The position numbers and the translations under genes are program-made. Below the pieces are notes generated by a model. The model saw only the letters and a list, made by a program, of their open reading frames with translations, searched no databases and was not told the DNA's origin. Positions 25,901 through 39,800 of a stretch of DNA of 64,000 nucleotides are shown piece after piece. Positions within the stretch are counted from its first letter, which is position 1. The number at the start of each line of letters is the position of its first letter. The DNA lies in the NCBI RefSeq assembly GCF_013373865.1, contig NC_050469.1, forward strand, positions 23,858,046 through 23,922,045. Reading direction: 5' to 3'. The stretch is from Monomorium pharaonis. Lineage: Eukaryota; Arthropoda; Insecta; Hymenoptera; Formicidae.

Positions 25901-28900
25901 CGAAAATGAGTGATCGTACATTTCTTCAATGTTTCTTTGCCTAATAATAATTTATATTTGTTCCAATTTATTAGTAAAACAATTGCCCATCTTTCAAAAA
26001 AATAAAATAAAACTGTTACACATAATATAATAATATATTAATTACGTGCTAATAATATAAATATTATAATTAAAAACTAATATATGGTTATATATGTATA
26101 TGTACAACATAGTAGATATTGCAATAGATTAAACATTAGACAAAACACTTGAGAGTTCTTATACATCTCATACATATACAATTGTTTGTATATCTCTGAA
26201 CACGAGAAACTATTTATGTTCGATTCCAGGGCACAATAATGAAAACTCAATGTTAGTGTCGATAACGATATATGCTTACAATTTGTTATGAAATCAGTAC
26301 ATTCTATGAATTTAAAGAATTTTTTAAAAATATTTGCATCTAAAGCTTTATTTAAATGTAAATATTTATTTGTTAAGATTTATTCACTTTAATGAACAAG
26401 TTAAATTAAACATTGATTGCAAGGATATTGAAAGTACAAAAACCTATCTTTCTTGAATCTTTTCTTGATATTTTTTATCAAAAACATAGATAACATTTGA
26501 AGAAACAGTGAGAGTTTTTAAATTGTATCGCGTTTAAGAAAGAAAATTTTGGTACAATTTAATATTAAAATATTGGCTTTATACAGTTAATTTACTTACA
26601 GTTCATTTATTATAGTTAATTGACTTTATCGTTCTCAAGTAAAACAATATTCAAATATTACAAAACATATGTTATTAATAAAAAAATACATCTATCAGCA
26701 TCCATCTATAAAGTATTTTTATATAAATCAAACATTTTTAAATAGTTCATGTTTATATATTGTATACAAAGATATTATAACAACTTACAAGTAGATAAAA
26801 TAATGTTCTCAATGTAAATCACAAACTTGTTTTTTACTTATATACGTTTGGAACAAAAGCATCGAAAATTATCATAAATTGCTACACAAAAGCTAATTTT
26901 CACAATAAAAAAATAAGTTAAAGTTTTTGAGTGCGTGTGCATTTCTCTTCAAAGTTTTTCAATCTGATAACAATTTATGTTTGTTTTAATTTATGGTGGT
27001 GCAGTTGCCCACCTTCCAAAAAATACATAACGCAAAATGCAAGTAAATTACATATTTTATTTAGTATTATAAATAATATACTAATTTCATACTAATAATA
27101 TGCATACAATAATTAGAAACAAACAAATATAAAGAGCTCGTTAATGCTTAGCAAAAATAATATTATAAACAGGTCACTACATCGACCCAAGACAAATTAT
27201 CCTAATACAATATAATTTATTAAATAAAAAATATATATAATTATAAACGCGACTAAAAATCAACTGTGCTAAAAAAGTTAAATAAATTTCGAAACGTTTC
27301 GATTATACATAGTCCTCTTCAGTCGTAACAAATTGCCAATATTTATGAACTTAAACACTCATTTTTTCACTCATGTTTAAGTTCATAAATATTGGCAATT
27401 TGTTACGACTGAAGAGGACTATGTATAATCGAAACGTTTCGAAATTTGTTTAACTTTTTTAGCACAGTTGATTTTTAGTCGCGTTTATAATTATATATAT
27501 TTTTTATTTAATAAATTATATTGTATTAGGATAATTTGTTTTGGCTCAATATATTGACCTGTTTATCGTACTATAATTAGATACTAATATTATTAAATGT
27601 CTCATATTAATATATTATTATATACATATATACAATAGACTATATAAAAGACTTGATATTCATTTGACAGATATAATTGTTGATGTATTTTTAAGATGAG
27701 AAACTACTTATTTCTCCATCTAGAGAATAATAATAGAATCAATTTTATCAATAGTAACAACAATCGTTACGAAATTAGTACATTCTATGGAACTAAAGCA
27801 TGGTTCAAAAATATTCATACACATCCGAGACTTAAAAACATTTATTTGTCAAGATTTAGCCACTTTAATGAACAAGTTTATTTCTAATTTCAGCAAATTA
27901 AACATTGACTGCAAGTTAGGCTTGATTGTAAGCACATTTAAAACACAGAAACCGATATCTTTTATGAAAAACATAGATAATATTTGAAAACAAACAATAA
28001 AAGTTTTTAAATTATCGCGTTTAAAAAAGAAAATTTTTATGCAAATTAATATTAATATTGCTTTTATATCAATTGCATGTACACTATCTATGAAATATAT
28101 AAATATCATCCTTAAATAAGATAATATTCAAATGTTATGAAACATGCTATTATGTATATTATTAATATAAAAAATACATCTATCAGTTTCCACCTATAAA
28201 GCATTTTTATATAAATAAAATTTTTTTAAATATTATATATATATATTGTATTTAAAAATATAGCATTTAAGGGTGAGATTGCACATATTTCAAAAATTGC
28301 TATTATTATCTTGTTCAAATTATATATAATATACATAAAAAAGAGTATTCTTGTTTTAAGAATATTTTTATTTTTTAAATATTAAATTAAATTCGAATTT
28401 TTATGTTATATTCTTATATTTATCTATAGTAAAATTTGACAAGTATATATATAGCTATACGTAATATTAAATACACTGTAAATAAATATTGCATATAATT
28501 ATATATTTTTATGGCTATTTTAGATAAAGTCAGATATGTATATTTTCTTTCAAAATTATAGAAATTAAATTATTTATATAGTTAATGGAATAAATGTATT
28601 TTTCAAATTTTTGAAATTTGAGACTCTTTTCTATTCGATTACATTATGCGTTTACACTTTATCAACAGTATGCAACAGTTTTATCACAGCATTTTTTAAC
28701 AGCAAGGTATCACAAGAGTGAGTGCGATTCTATAATCGTGAACTATTAGCGCCGTGGCTTTGTATTTCTCCGGTAGATCGATACGTTGCAATAGCATTTT
28801 CGGAGTTCGGCATGATCACGCCACAGATTGCGGCCGGCTTATCGACTAGCCCAAACGTGGTGTGTGTCCAGTGTACTCCGGACTTGTTGTCCGTGATACG

Positions 28901-30012
28901 CGCATCCTGCGGTTTACATTCGCTTTTACGTGAGAGGAGGTGGTATCCAAAAAGCTCGTAACCTTGAACATACCTGCGGCACAAGCTGTTCGATAAACCG
29001 ACCTTCATTATTGTACATAGTTTCTTTATCGTTTAGCGATATTAAGTACTAATATTCTAATCTAATAATCTCTCACAGTCCACACGTAAAAACGAATGTA
29101 AAATATTCAATTTGAAAACTCGTATAGTTGCATAATTAAGGGCAAATTTTAAAGAAAACTCTAAATATAATTTCTGGGGCAATTACCTTCGCCTGTTTAT
29201 TAATTATAATTTATTAATTTGTTTATTTGCTGCGCACCAACATTTCAAAGTTCTATTATTCAAATATTAATGCAGAAATATATTTATATTTCTCTGCTTT
29301 CGTCAATTATAATTATTTATATTCGTAAATACGAGAAATCATGTCTAATTGAAATACAAAGTTAACACAATCAAGAAAATATCATTGAATACGAATGTGA
29401 CAAAACTGTAAGCATATAAATAAAGTCAAACGGAAAATTATTCACGCATATTCATGCGCAGTTACCATAAAGTTGTAAGAAAAATTTCGAAAAATAGAAA
29501 ATAAATCGAGTTCATCAATTCAGTTACTTTTGTCTGATAACAATTTATGTTTGTTTCAATTTATTGATGGAATAAATCACACACTCGTGTGAGCTCCACT
29601 TTTCAAAAATTGGAGCGAATGCAATATGTTTATATTTCTGTCAACTATATGTACCTGTTTGTATGTTTTTGAATACAAGTAATCATTTATACCATCGAGA
29701 ATGCAAGCTGACATAACAGTATACACTTATATGTATATTCTGTTCTCTAAATCTCGCAACACAATTTTTACTCTATAGAAATAAATTTTTATTCTATAGG
29801 AGAAACTATTTTTTATTAAGATGATAAATCAAACATAAATTGTTAGATTAAAAATTTTTTTTTAATTCATTTATTTATTCTCAGAAATTTTTAGTCTGAA
29901 TTGACCTCAACATCATTTTAGTGCGTTTCTTTGTGGTTTTTTCCATATAATATATATTATATATGTATAAATGTTTCCTATGTCATCATATTTATTTTAT
30001 GTATTTTCTTTT

Positions 30013-30048
<36 letters not shown>

Positions 30049-30824
30049 ATTTTGCAAATAAATACCTGAAATAAATTGAAGCAAGTCTCTGAGAATAAAT
30101 AATTGTGTATTTTTTCGAATTTAGAATTAATATAAATTTTATATCATAAAACATTAGAATTAATTTAAATATTTCTTTTTAAATCAATTTATACCAACAT
30201 TTTTTAAATATTGCAAATACAATAATATATTTTGCGCTAGCTAAAATCTAGATAATATTTTTTCGAGTAAATTTTAAAATAGATAGTATTTTTTCATTTT
30301 TAAAGAAAAAATATAATAATAATTTAACTTCTATTTTAAAGTAGCTGTTATTGTTGTGCTTCATCAAGCTAAGTTTGTAATATTTCCATAATCTATTTTA
30401 CATATATTTTTTAAATTCCGATATAATTGATAATATTCTGGCTCATTCTTAAAAAGATTTTGAATTTCTCTTGTTATGTAATTTTTCCTGATATATTAAA
30501 AAAAAGTTCTTATTTGTTTTATACATATAGATATTTTCTCTCAACAAATAAAATCCATTATTCTTATCCATTGTTTTTATTTGACTGACAATGAAATAAC
30601 AGTTTTTAAAATGTATCTTTCCTCCAGAGTTAGCGTATACTTTAAGAGATTTAAGTTGAGGGAATGTTCTCCTGTAATGGAAATCACGGTTGCAAAAAGT
30701 AAAATACATCGCTGTACTCATTACGTATCTGTCTACAGCATGTGACATGCAAGATTCAATTAAAATAACATCTCGTTGCTTAGCTATGTCAATATTCGCA
30801 CCATCTCCTCCCCTCTCCATGCCT

Positions 30825-30861
<37 letters not shown>

Positions 30862-33800
30862 TCGAAAACACGACTTTCCGTTCGGAATGGTTTCCTCGTT
30901 AGCGGAAATTACTTGGAGATATCAGCGACGGAATCTCCTGGGACGTGTGCGGTCGGCATCGTGGCTTGCTCAACACCACCTCAGAGCCGCACATTTAGGG
31001 GGCTGGTGACGTTGCACACTGCACTAACTGTAATACGGGCTAACTATTCCCATGAGAAAGCGCACATTAAGCTGCATATACACCCGGAACTTCCGCGTGG
31101 CTCAGTTCCGATATGATGAAATAATAATAAAAAATTGATGAAAAAGAAAACGAAAAATGTACACGCGACATTCGAGGATATCTAATATTTTGAACGAAGC
31201 GATCTTTTATTAAAAATTAAGATCAATTTTCTTGGAAAGAAATATCTAAACTTCACGAGCTATAAATAACATAAAAAGAAAGGATCGAATTAAAAGGACA
31301 TTCTAGTACATCATTTTCTACAAGTTATTCGAGAACCTATCTCTCCACTGCAATATATCTTATTTTAATAATAAAATTTTAGAGACATAATAATGAAATA
31401 GCATAAAGTAACTAGATATATTGATATTAACACAAATTAATTTGAATTTCAAATAAACAAAAAATACTTCAGTATTTTGAAGAACGGTATATTAAAAAAT
31501 GTATGCATTTACGCATTTTAGAGGGTTAGAAAAAGAATACATGATCGCGTATATATAAATTCTTCAGAAGAAAGAGATGACTCGTAGCTCCACGACCGGC
31601 TCAGAAGAAAGGCACCGGTGCATAAACAACGGCGTTTGATTTCATCGCGCGTCGCTGACATGCACCTCGCAGAAGCGTGCATGAACCGACGTTACAGAGA
31701 CTTTGCTGAATAAACAAAATCTCCTTGTTATCTCCCGGTTATTAGCGAGACGGCGGCGGTAAGTCGTTTCACAAAGCGCCTTCCAATCTCCGGCATCGAA
31801 TTTTTCCTCGGTGCAAAAAGTCGGAAAGCCACTTTTCAACGAGGAGGAAGCCGCGCGCCAAAGGAACGGATAAAATATCGCACACGTATACGTTGTGCGT
31901 CGAGTCGTGCAATTACTAACATAAGAGGGACGAGATGAGAGCACGTGGTTTTCCCATCTTTCTTTACTTACGAAAGAAGATTATTTTGGAGTAAATTTTT
32001 ATAATACTCCTTAAAAAATTGATCTTTTTGACGAACTGACAAAAAAATATGACATAAAATATTAATAATGTACCGCATGAAATATTTTAGAAAGTGAACG
32101 AAATTATCTATTAATATTAATAAAAGAATAATGAATCGAACTCGCATATATATAACCTGTCATTTATAATGGAATTAAATATGCCATTTTGTAGTGAAAA
32201 AAATCCGTGTAATTTTCAAAAAACGATACAAAGCTCTGTTATTGAATTTTACAATATCGGGGATCAATAAACGACCTGTTCCACGAATATTTATTTTCAT
32301 GAAAGGAATTTTGCTGTCGCGGAGCGTATTACACAATATCCGCTGCTAGTCGATTTGTTTCCCGCTTAACATGCATGTAAATGGGCGCTAAAGGCTCAAT
32401 AAACGCCTCAGTCGGCGCAATTCTAAATTTCCACGCGCGCATTTGACATTCAACTTTCACGTCGCGTGAACACCTAATTAGTTGCTGCACTATTCAACGG
32501 CTTATTATTTCATTAAATGCCACTCGCGCGCACGGGCGCATTAATTAGTAGTCGCGAGTAGACGCACTCTTGATCGGTTCACTTCTCGCGCGATCCACTC
32601 AATGTATCCAATCGCGCGCGACTCGTTATTATTGTTTTGTACGCCCGTTGTTTTTGTATTGTACCTACATATACAGGGAGAAAATTTTACAATAGAAATT
32701 ACTATGGTAAGCAGCAAGAGCGGAAAGAGTTCAAGAGTAATCAACTCCATCGATAAATTCAAAGAAATATTTAAAGAAATGCACGATCACTTATTCGCGG
32801 AGACCGTGCAGCAACCTATAGTATAATTTTCGTAGACGGAAATGCACAGCGATTTTACAACTTTAAAACTCAATAATTTTCTGAGTCAAAAGCTTAATCC
32901 TTATTGGTTTCTACGTAAATAACGACTTTGATCTCGAGAAAAAACGAGATTTTTCTTGGGAAAAAAGCTATAAACGTCAGCATTATTTGCCTGAGGGCCT
33001 GCTAAAGCAGGGTTCATCTTTCGTTTATTTTTAAGTATAATTATGTTCATAAAAGCTCTATTCTTTCTCATAATATTGTAATATTATATTCTTTACTTTC
33101 TAAATAATATTTTCCAAGTACCATTCTATCTGAGAATTATTCAGTACTATGAATTGTTTATTTTAAGTTGAGCTTTTCTTTAAAAAATAGAAAAAAAGCT
33201 TTGAGAGACACATTTCGTATTTTGTCTTATTTTTCTTTGAAAGTTTTAAAATTTAGTTTATGTATTTTAAAATATTTTCATTATATTATTCTATATAAGA
33301 GATCTCGCGAGCGTACGAATTGATTTAAATTTTAAAACTATATATATTATATATAAATTTTAATATTCACGCGAGCATACGTTTGCAATTCAGCAATATG
33401 AGAAATGATTGTTTTATAGCAATTCACGTATTTCGATAATCTCATATTTTCAGAATACGCTGTAATATCCGAGGGAATGAAAATTAGACGTCACTATGTT
33501 AACGAGGAGATGTAATTCTACAGAACAGCGGAAAATAAATACGCTTCGTGGAAAGCAAACAGAATAGGATTTATCGATTTGGTCGATTTTAGTGCGCGTG
33601 AATTTGGCATTGGGTTAAATAAATACGAGAAACAATGGCGCTTGATTGAACCGGATGCAATTTCGAAATTAATCATAGCGACACGGAAACTGAGCACATT
33701 TTAATCAAGGCCATTATTCTATGGCTATTTTATCCGTGAATTATTTTTTGATATTTCAACATTTATGCGATTATGCAATTTAAGGATTGTATGATTCAAA

Positions 33801-36800
33801 GATCCAAAAATACAAAAACTCCGAGGTTCGAAAGTTTTGCAGACTGTTAGTGTAGATTCGAAAAACTAAAAGTTGAGAAATTTAAGTTCCAAAAGCTTAA
33901 GAAAACTCGGAATCAAAAAATTCAAAGATCTGAAACTTCAAACACACTAGAAAAGATATCCCGAAATCCTTTTGACTCGTGATTCCTCGGTATTCCAAGA
34001 TCCAAGAGTAATCTGATTGATCACAGTTTCCAATCGATGTAATCCGAAATATAGGATGTGGTAAAATTTTCCCATTTGATTTGCGCAATTTGGTTTTTCG
34101 TCCAAATATTTTCCACCAGCACAAATCTTACAATTACACTGAACGGTTTACGTAATTATACTGCGGTTTCCTCGTAATTATACTGACCATTTAAACCAAA
34201 TTCCTGAATTTTCCCGCGGACTTAATTCGCCGTTAAAATTTATCGAGACTACCGGTAAATGTTCACATGGAGTTTTTTTTGTTCTCTGCATAGAAAAAGA
34301 GTCTCCGGAAGTGCCTCAATTTAAATAACCCTGGCGTATAGCATTAAACGTCTCGAGGAGCAAAGCAGAGTCAGAATAGCCTAACGATTAATTCAATTCC
34401 CGTCGGGAGAGCTGGCTGAAATTAATTTTCTAAAATTAAAATCCATCTCGCGCGCGCGCGCGGATGCTTAACGAGCTCGTGGCGATTTCCTCTTCTGCAC
34501 GCAGGTTTAATATTCACTTTCTCACTGTCCGTGACACGACAGACAAGAGGGCAGAGCCCCGGACGCGGAGTGTGGGCGTATGTTCACGATCGTTGCACGC
34601 TTCACGATCATTCATGATCGTCATCCCTAAGGTTCCCAACATTCGCGACACTTTGAGATTATTAATTACCGTAAAGCAAAAGTTCAAATTGCAATAAAAC
34701 GTGCAGATTTATCTAAATAAAGGTAAAATAAAGGTGAATCATAGAGATATTTCCCCTAACACAACCAAAATTGTTATCTATATAAAAATCAATAAAAGTT
34801 AAGCTTTTGACTCAGAAAATTATTGAGTTTTGAAGTAAAGTTGTTGTGCATTCTCGAAAATTACACATAAATTGCATTCTCTCCGAGAAAGAATGATCGC
34901 GCATTTTCTCCAAGTTCTTTCGTCTAATAACAATTTATGTTTGCCTCCAATTTATTGGTGAAGTGCAAACATTCTCGCTATCTTCAAAAAAATTGCAGTT
35001 ATTTTTATATCATATTTCTAGATATATGGTAAGTAATATTTATGTTAGCTCTCCTTTCCACACGTTTATGCATCCGTCAGCTGTATAAGTAATTGGTACA
35101 TTTTTAAAAAAAAGAAAAGTTATGTCCATTTGAAATGTGACAGTTACGTAATGCTTATTCGACACAGACACATGTCAAATAAAATATATTGAGAAATATG
35201 TAGATTTTTTAAAAAGTCAACGTATTATATAATCCAAAATTTCTACAAAGTATCTTATTTTGACACTATTTCTATTAGGAGCAACTTGCATATACACAGA
35301 AAGAAAGATTTCTTTTAATATTTTTTCTTCCATTTATTTAGATTTATTTATTTAAATTAATTTATTCAAACAACAATTAATGCTATACAAAATATTATCT
35401 TCATTGACTGAAAAAAGTATTGATTCATTGAATCAAATAACATTATTGATAAATAATCAAATAATCGTATTAGTTTCTTCAAATAGTTTGGTTCGACTAT
35501 TCCAAAAAGTATATTTCTTTGCTTTTATTAAACTTTATTAAATCTAATGGAATCTTTCTCTCTGAGTACTTCTCGATTGGTGCAGCAAAGTTTACCGATT
35601 TACACGGTATATAATCTGTTATTCTTGAGCTATTGTACTTTTTGCTGTGACTACGATGTGATTTTCCAGAAAGTCAATGTTCTTGACTTTCGAAATAAAC
35701 TGTCCCCTTACTAATCTTTCTGATAATTGTAATAATAATTATTTAAGAATCCCCTGAGAATTTTGTCATATGGTTAAAACGGTTTGGGAACCGCTGGTTC
35801 GTACGGCGTATACTCATCACGACGATATGTACGAGGCACACCCTAGCGCACACTCCTGCAGAAAGACACGGAGACCTAGCACGTGGTGCGTCAGCCACGG
35901 TGGTAGTGGTTATCGGCACTCGGAGCTGGTGCTTCGCTCGAGCGGGCCGCGTTATTAAATCAACCGACCCTCTCGTCGCACAACCCCCGGCGCGCGACCC
36001 TGCGTAGCGCGTCATCCTCCACTCGGACCTCGGCGCGCTGGACGGAGCCCTTTTACCTCCGCGCTCGTACAACGCCATATTTTTAATACCTCAATAATCG
36101 CCGACAAACCGCGTGGCAACCTTGATCCCGCCGACAATAGCCCACGACGACGACGACGTCGCCAGGAAAAATAATGGAATCGCGCGAGGCGTGCAAGATG
36201 TGATCGATTCGCCTCATTTTTTATTCATTACCTCGAAACACGAGACACTCAAGCAGAATATTACGTTCCGTTCTCATTGTAATACTGAGTACCGCGGAAT
36301 TGGCGGAAAATACAACGGCGCGCGCTCGCATGTGAAATCTGCTTGTGTTGGCTGAAATGTCGGGGCACTCCAATAATTTTCGAATTATAATGCCACTGTA
36401 AATGAAGAGCCGTCCGCGAATTCATAAGCTTCGTAGAGGAAAAAAATTAATAATGAAACGACTAATTCGTTATTCTATTTACGGAAAACTTCATTTTAAT
36501 GGAATTTTAAATTAAACTTATTTTTATTAAAAGCAAATGTTAAAGCTACATTGAAATATTGAATATTTAAAAAATATCAATTTTCTCAATATGCTCGCTA
36601 AAGAGAAAAAGTAAAAAGGTTGTATTTTTGTTCGAATAATAATAAATAGAAACATATTTTTATTGTGGCTGTGGTCTCTGGAAATAAAAAAGAAATCAGA
36701 ATTCGAGAGAGTTCACTTGAATTATTCATCGTAAAATTTATACGTACTTGTAAAAATTCATTTTCAATTCTCTTTTTTTCTTTCTCTCCCTTTCCCCCTT

Positions 36801-39800
36801 TCTCTTTCTTTTTCTCTTTGCACGACCGCAAAAATATTAAGATTCTTTAAACAATCCATTTTGCTATCTTCCATAGTTTGTAAAGAATTAATTATCTGAT
36901 TACCTGGTATTTTTAATCGATCACTCTCCTTTAAAAACTAACATTTTTACCAAAAAAAAAACTCCGAACGAAGAAAAACCCGAAAGTGAAAAAAAAAACG
37001 TTTGGAAAATTCTGGGACAGGAGGTACAAGTCCTCGTTATAGTTACGTAGCTGAAAGTGTTGAACCGCGCTGCAAACTTTCAGCCTGCTTTAATTCAATT
37101 CACCGCCTACGTGGAACACGCTCGTGAATTAGTAGCCGCCACCCTGGCTACACGACCCTGCCGCAACTACGGGACAAGCGATCAAGCACAACGCAGCCAA
37201 CGTTCCCTCGGCGATATTGCAGGGTGGTCTTCCCTCGTGCTCTCTCTCTCGCAAGTGCCGCAATGTGCAATCGCTTCATCGACTCGCTCGTAGCGCAGGA
37301 TCGCCGCGGCTGTCGATCGATAACGTCTTATTTTTAGTCCCGGCGCGTCACACGACAAAACCGTCTCGTGCTTCCTCGGCGGTGACGCTCCTTCCGATCC
37401 TGCTTTCACGAAAAGGACGAGGGACGCGGCGAGGGGGACAGGGATACAGGGACGTCGCCCCGCGCCTGGGGTTATTAAAAAACGTGTGCGGAATGCGACG
37501 ACGAGAGATTCCGGCGCGTCCGCTGAATTGATATAACACGAATTTTCTTACCCTCCGAACCGCAGCCACGACCATTGTGACTGGTCACCGCCCGCCTGTA
37601 AAATCGATAATCCTCCTCCTCCCCGGAAAAGTACAGGAGGACGGAGAGAGTGGTGGAGGAGGGAGTTTAATAAATCGAGTCGCAGAATGAGAGCAGAGCT
37701 GTTGACTCGTCTCGGCTTCGTCTAAAATACTTCGTCGATATTTCGAATAACTTATTCATACGTACATTTTCTGTGCGCTCGCGTCATCGACAAAAAACGA
37801 ATAAATATAATCACTAGGAATTATATCATAAAATTATCCCGCGTGGCTAACGTATAATTTTAAAGCTACAAAGATCCGTGTATTTTAATCCGCGAATAAA
37901 TTCGCTCATTATATTTGTACATATATACTCTTTCAAATAATCAATGGTATTATATGACGCTCGTATTTTCTCTCAATCCCGTAGAATGAAAAAGCACTTA
38001 AAAAAAAATCGAGTTTGATAACGGCTAGCTAAATATAACATGGAGTAACTTTACTTTTTTAAATATTCAGCAGGTGTAATTAAATTGAACAATACTTGTT
38101 AAATATTTAGAAAAGTAAAATTGCTTTTTGTTATATTAACCAAATATTTAATTTATTTCACTCAACATTAGGTAGCTATTACCACACTTTTTTCACTTTT
38201 CCTCAGAGAGATATTTTTCTCTACGAGATTTAGATAGTAAGTACAAATATACCATTAATCAATTTCGGTTAATCTTAATTAATTTTGTAATTCAATGAAA
38301 TAAAAAAAGACATACATTTAAAAGATTCACATTCTCAACACAGTTTCGAATAATTTCGGAGAAACGTTATTCTTGGCGTGAATCACGTTCATGTTACTCC
38401 TGATTTTCAACGAAAACGTTTAGACGTGTCGCTTTTAATATAACAAGTCGCGTTGTATGCCAGAAAAAGACTCGGATTACAGATTCCGGTTCGACTTTGA
38501 AGTCGAGACGTGAATACATTTTTCAGGAGCCTGCACTGATACGATTACCGTTGAGTACCGAGGATTTGCGCGGGTCTGCCTAAATAATGCAGCCGGAGCG
38601 GCAATAATCTAAATAATAGCGATGTATACCCGAGTATCACAAGACAAGGCTGAATCACGCACGAGACGAATCCTCAGACGGTAAGCTGATGTCAGAGGTC
38701 GGCCGTCTATTTTTTAACCGTTAGAGAAATCTCCGGCGGCTACTCACACCTTCCTCGCAGCACTTTCCTCCACCGTTACTTCCCTTGCGATCCGCGACAC
38801 GGGGGGGGGGGAGAGGGAGAGAAAGGATTCCTGTCTCGCGTATCTTTGATTTTTCCGCGAGGCGGACCGAGGAGGAAAAAAGGAAAATAAAAAGGAAAAA
38901 CGAAGAAACCACGCCACGACCCACTTCGTCGAAGAATACGCCACGGCGAGGTGTTTGACCTCATCGAGGTGGCTGCACCGCGTGCACCTCGCGATTTCCA
39001 CGACCGGTAATCGCCGCTGTTATTAACCCTGAGGGTAATCTCACAGAATGACTGCCCTTTTCTTAAACAGAAAATAGAGAAAACAGTTTCAAGTTTCAGA
39101 ATGAGAGGAAAAAAATCCCACATTCCTTCTTCGTTGTTCATGAAATACAGATTTATGTACAAAAAACGTAGTGCAAGAAAGAGTCAGTAATACCAGTACT
39201 TAGGTCAGTGCAAATGACGTAAGTACTACTAGAGGATTAAAACGTTTACTCTACCATGAGTTAACAGAGTGTTCCGCTCATGAAGAATGACAGTGATAAT
39301 AACGTATATTCTCGAAAAATACGTCGGGATCGAATATAGTTCAATTACTCACAGCGCGAATCAGTACCATAATTTATCCTACACTCTGTGTTAACGAAGA
39401 AAGAGAATAAAAACGGATTTACGATTATTTCAGAATTCATTTGTCGGATCTCTCTCTTTTTTCAAAATTAGTTAATCTTTCTATCTGAGAAGAATTTTCT
39501 CAGAAAAATTTATGTAATTTTTAAAATATAAATCACATTAATTTATAAAATATATAAGAGAATGGAATATAGTTTCGAATTATATATGTCGTAGAATTAT
39601 TCTCCAAAAATAAACAAGTATAAATCATATCATATGAATAAATTATACGTAGCAAATTAAAGACAAAATTTCATGCAATGTACATACATCTTTATAGAAA
39701 ATATATATCTCTTCAAAAGTAACACTCAAAATGTTTAGTTTCCAAGAAAAACTATTTTTCAACCTAACAGAAAATTATTGATTAATCAAATATAGTAATA

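Larger units (their letters stand above)
26840..28260 (+). repeat. Dispersed AT-rich repeat family, intron 1 unit 2, interrupted by a foldback element
   Basis: A block (26840-27040), then a 402-bp palindrome at 27165-27566, then B block (27690-27890) and C block (27890-28260). The B-to-B spacing from unit 1 is 1481 bp. Taking off the palindrome leaves about 1080 bp, close to the normal period, so the palindrome is a later insertion. Confidence 0.7.
28261..32819. other. Intron 1 segment, mostly AT-rich
   Basis: Contains degenerate A- and B-like blocks of the dispersed repeat family (about 29520-29710), a (CA)n tract at 30014-30047 and a (CT)n tract at 30829-30858. The 30.8-31.1 kb and 31.6-31.9 kb patches are GC-richer. 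No gene seen. Confidence 0.6.
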
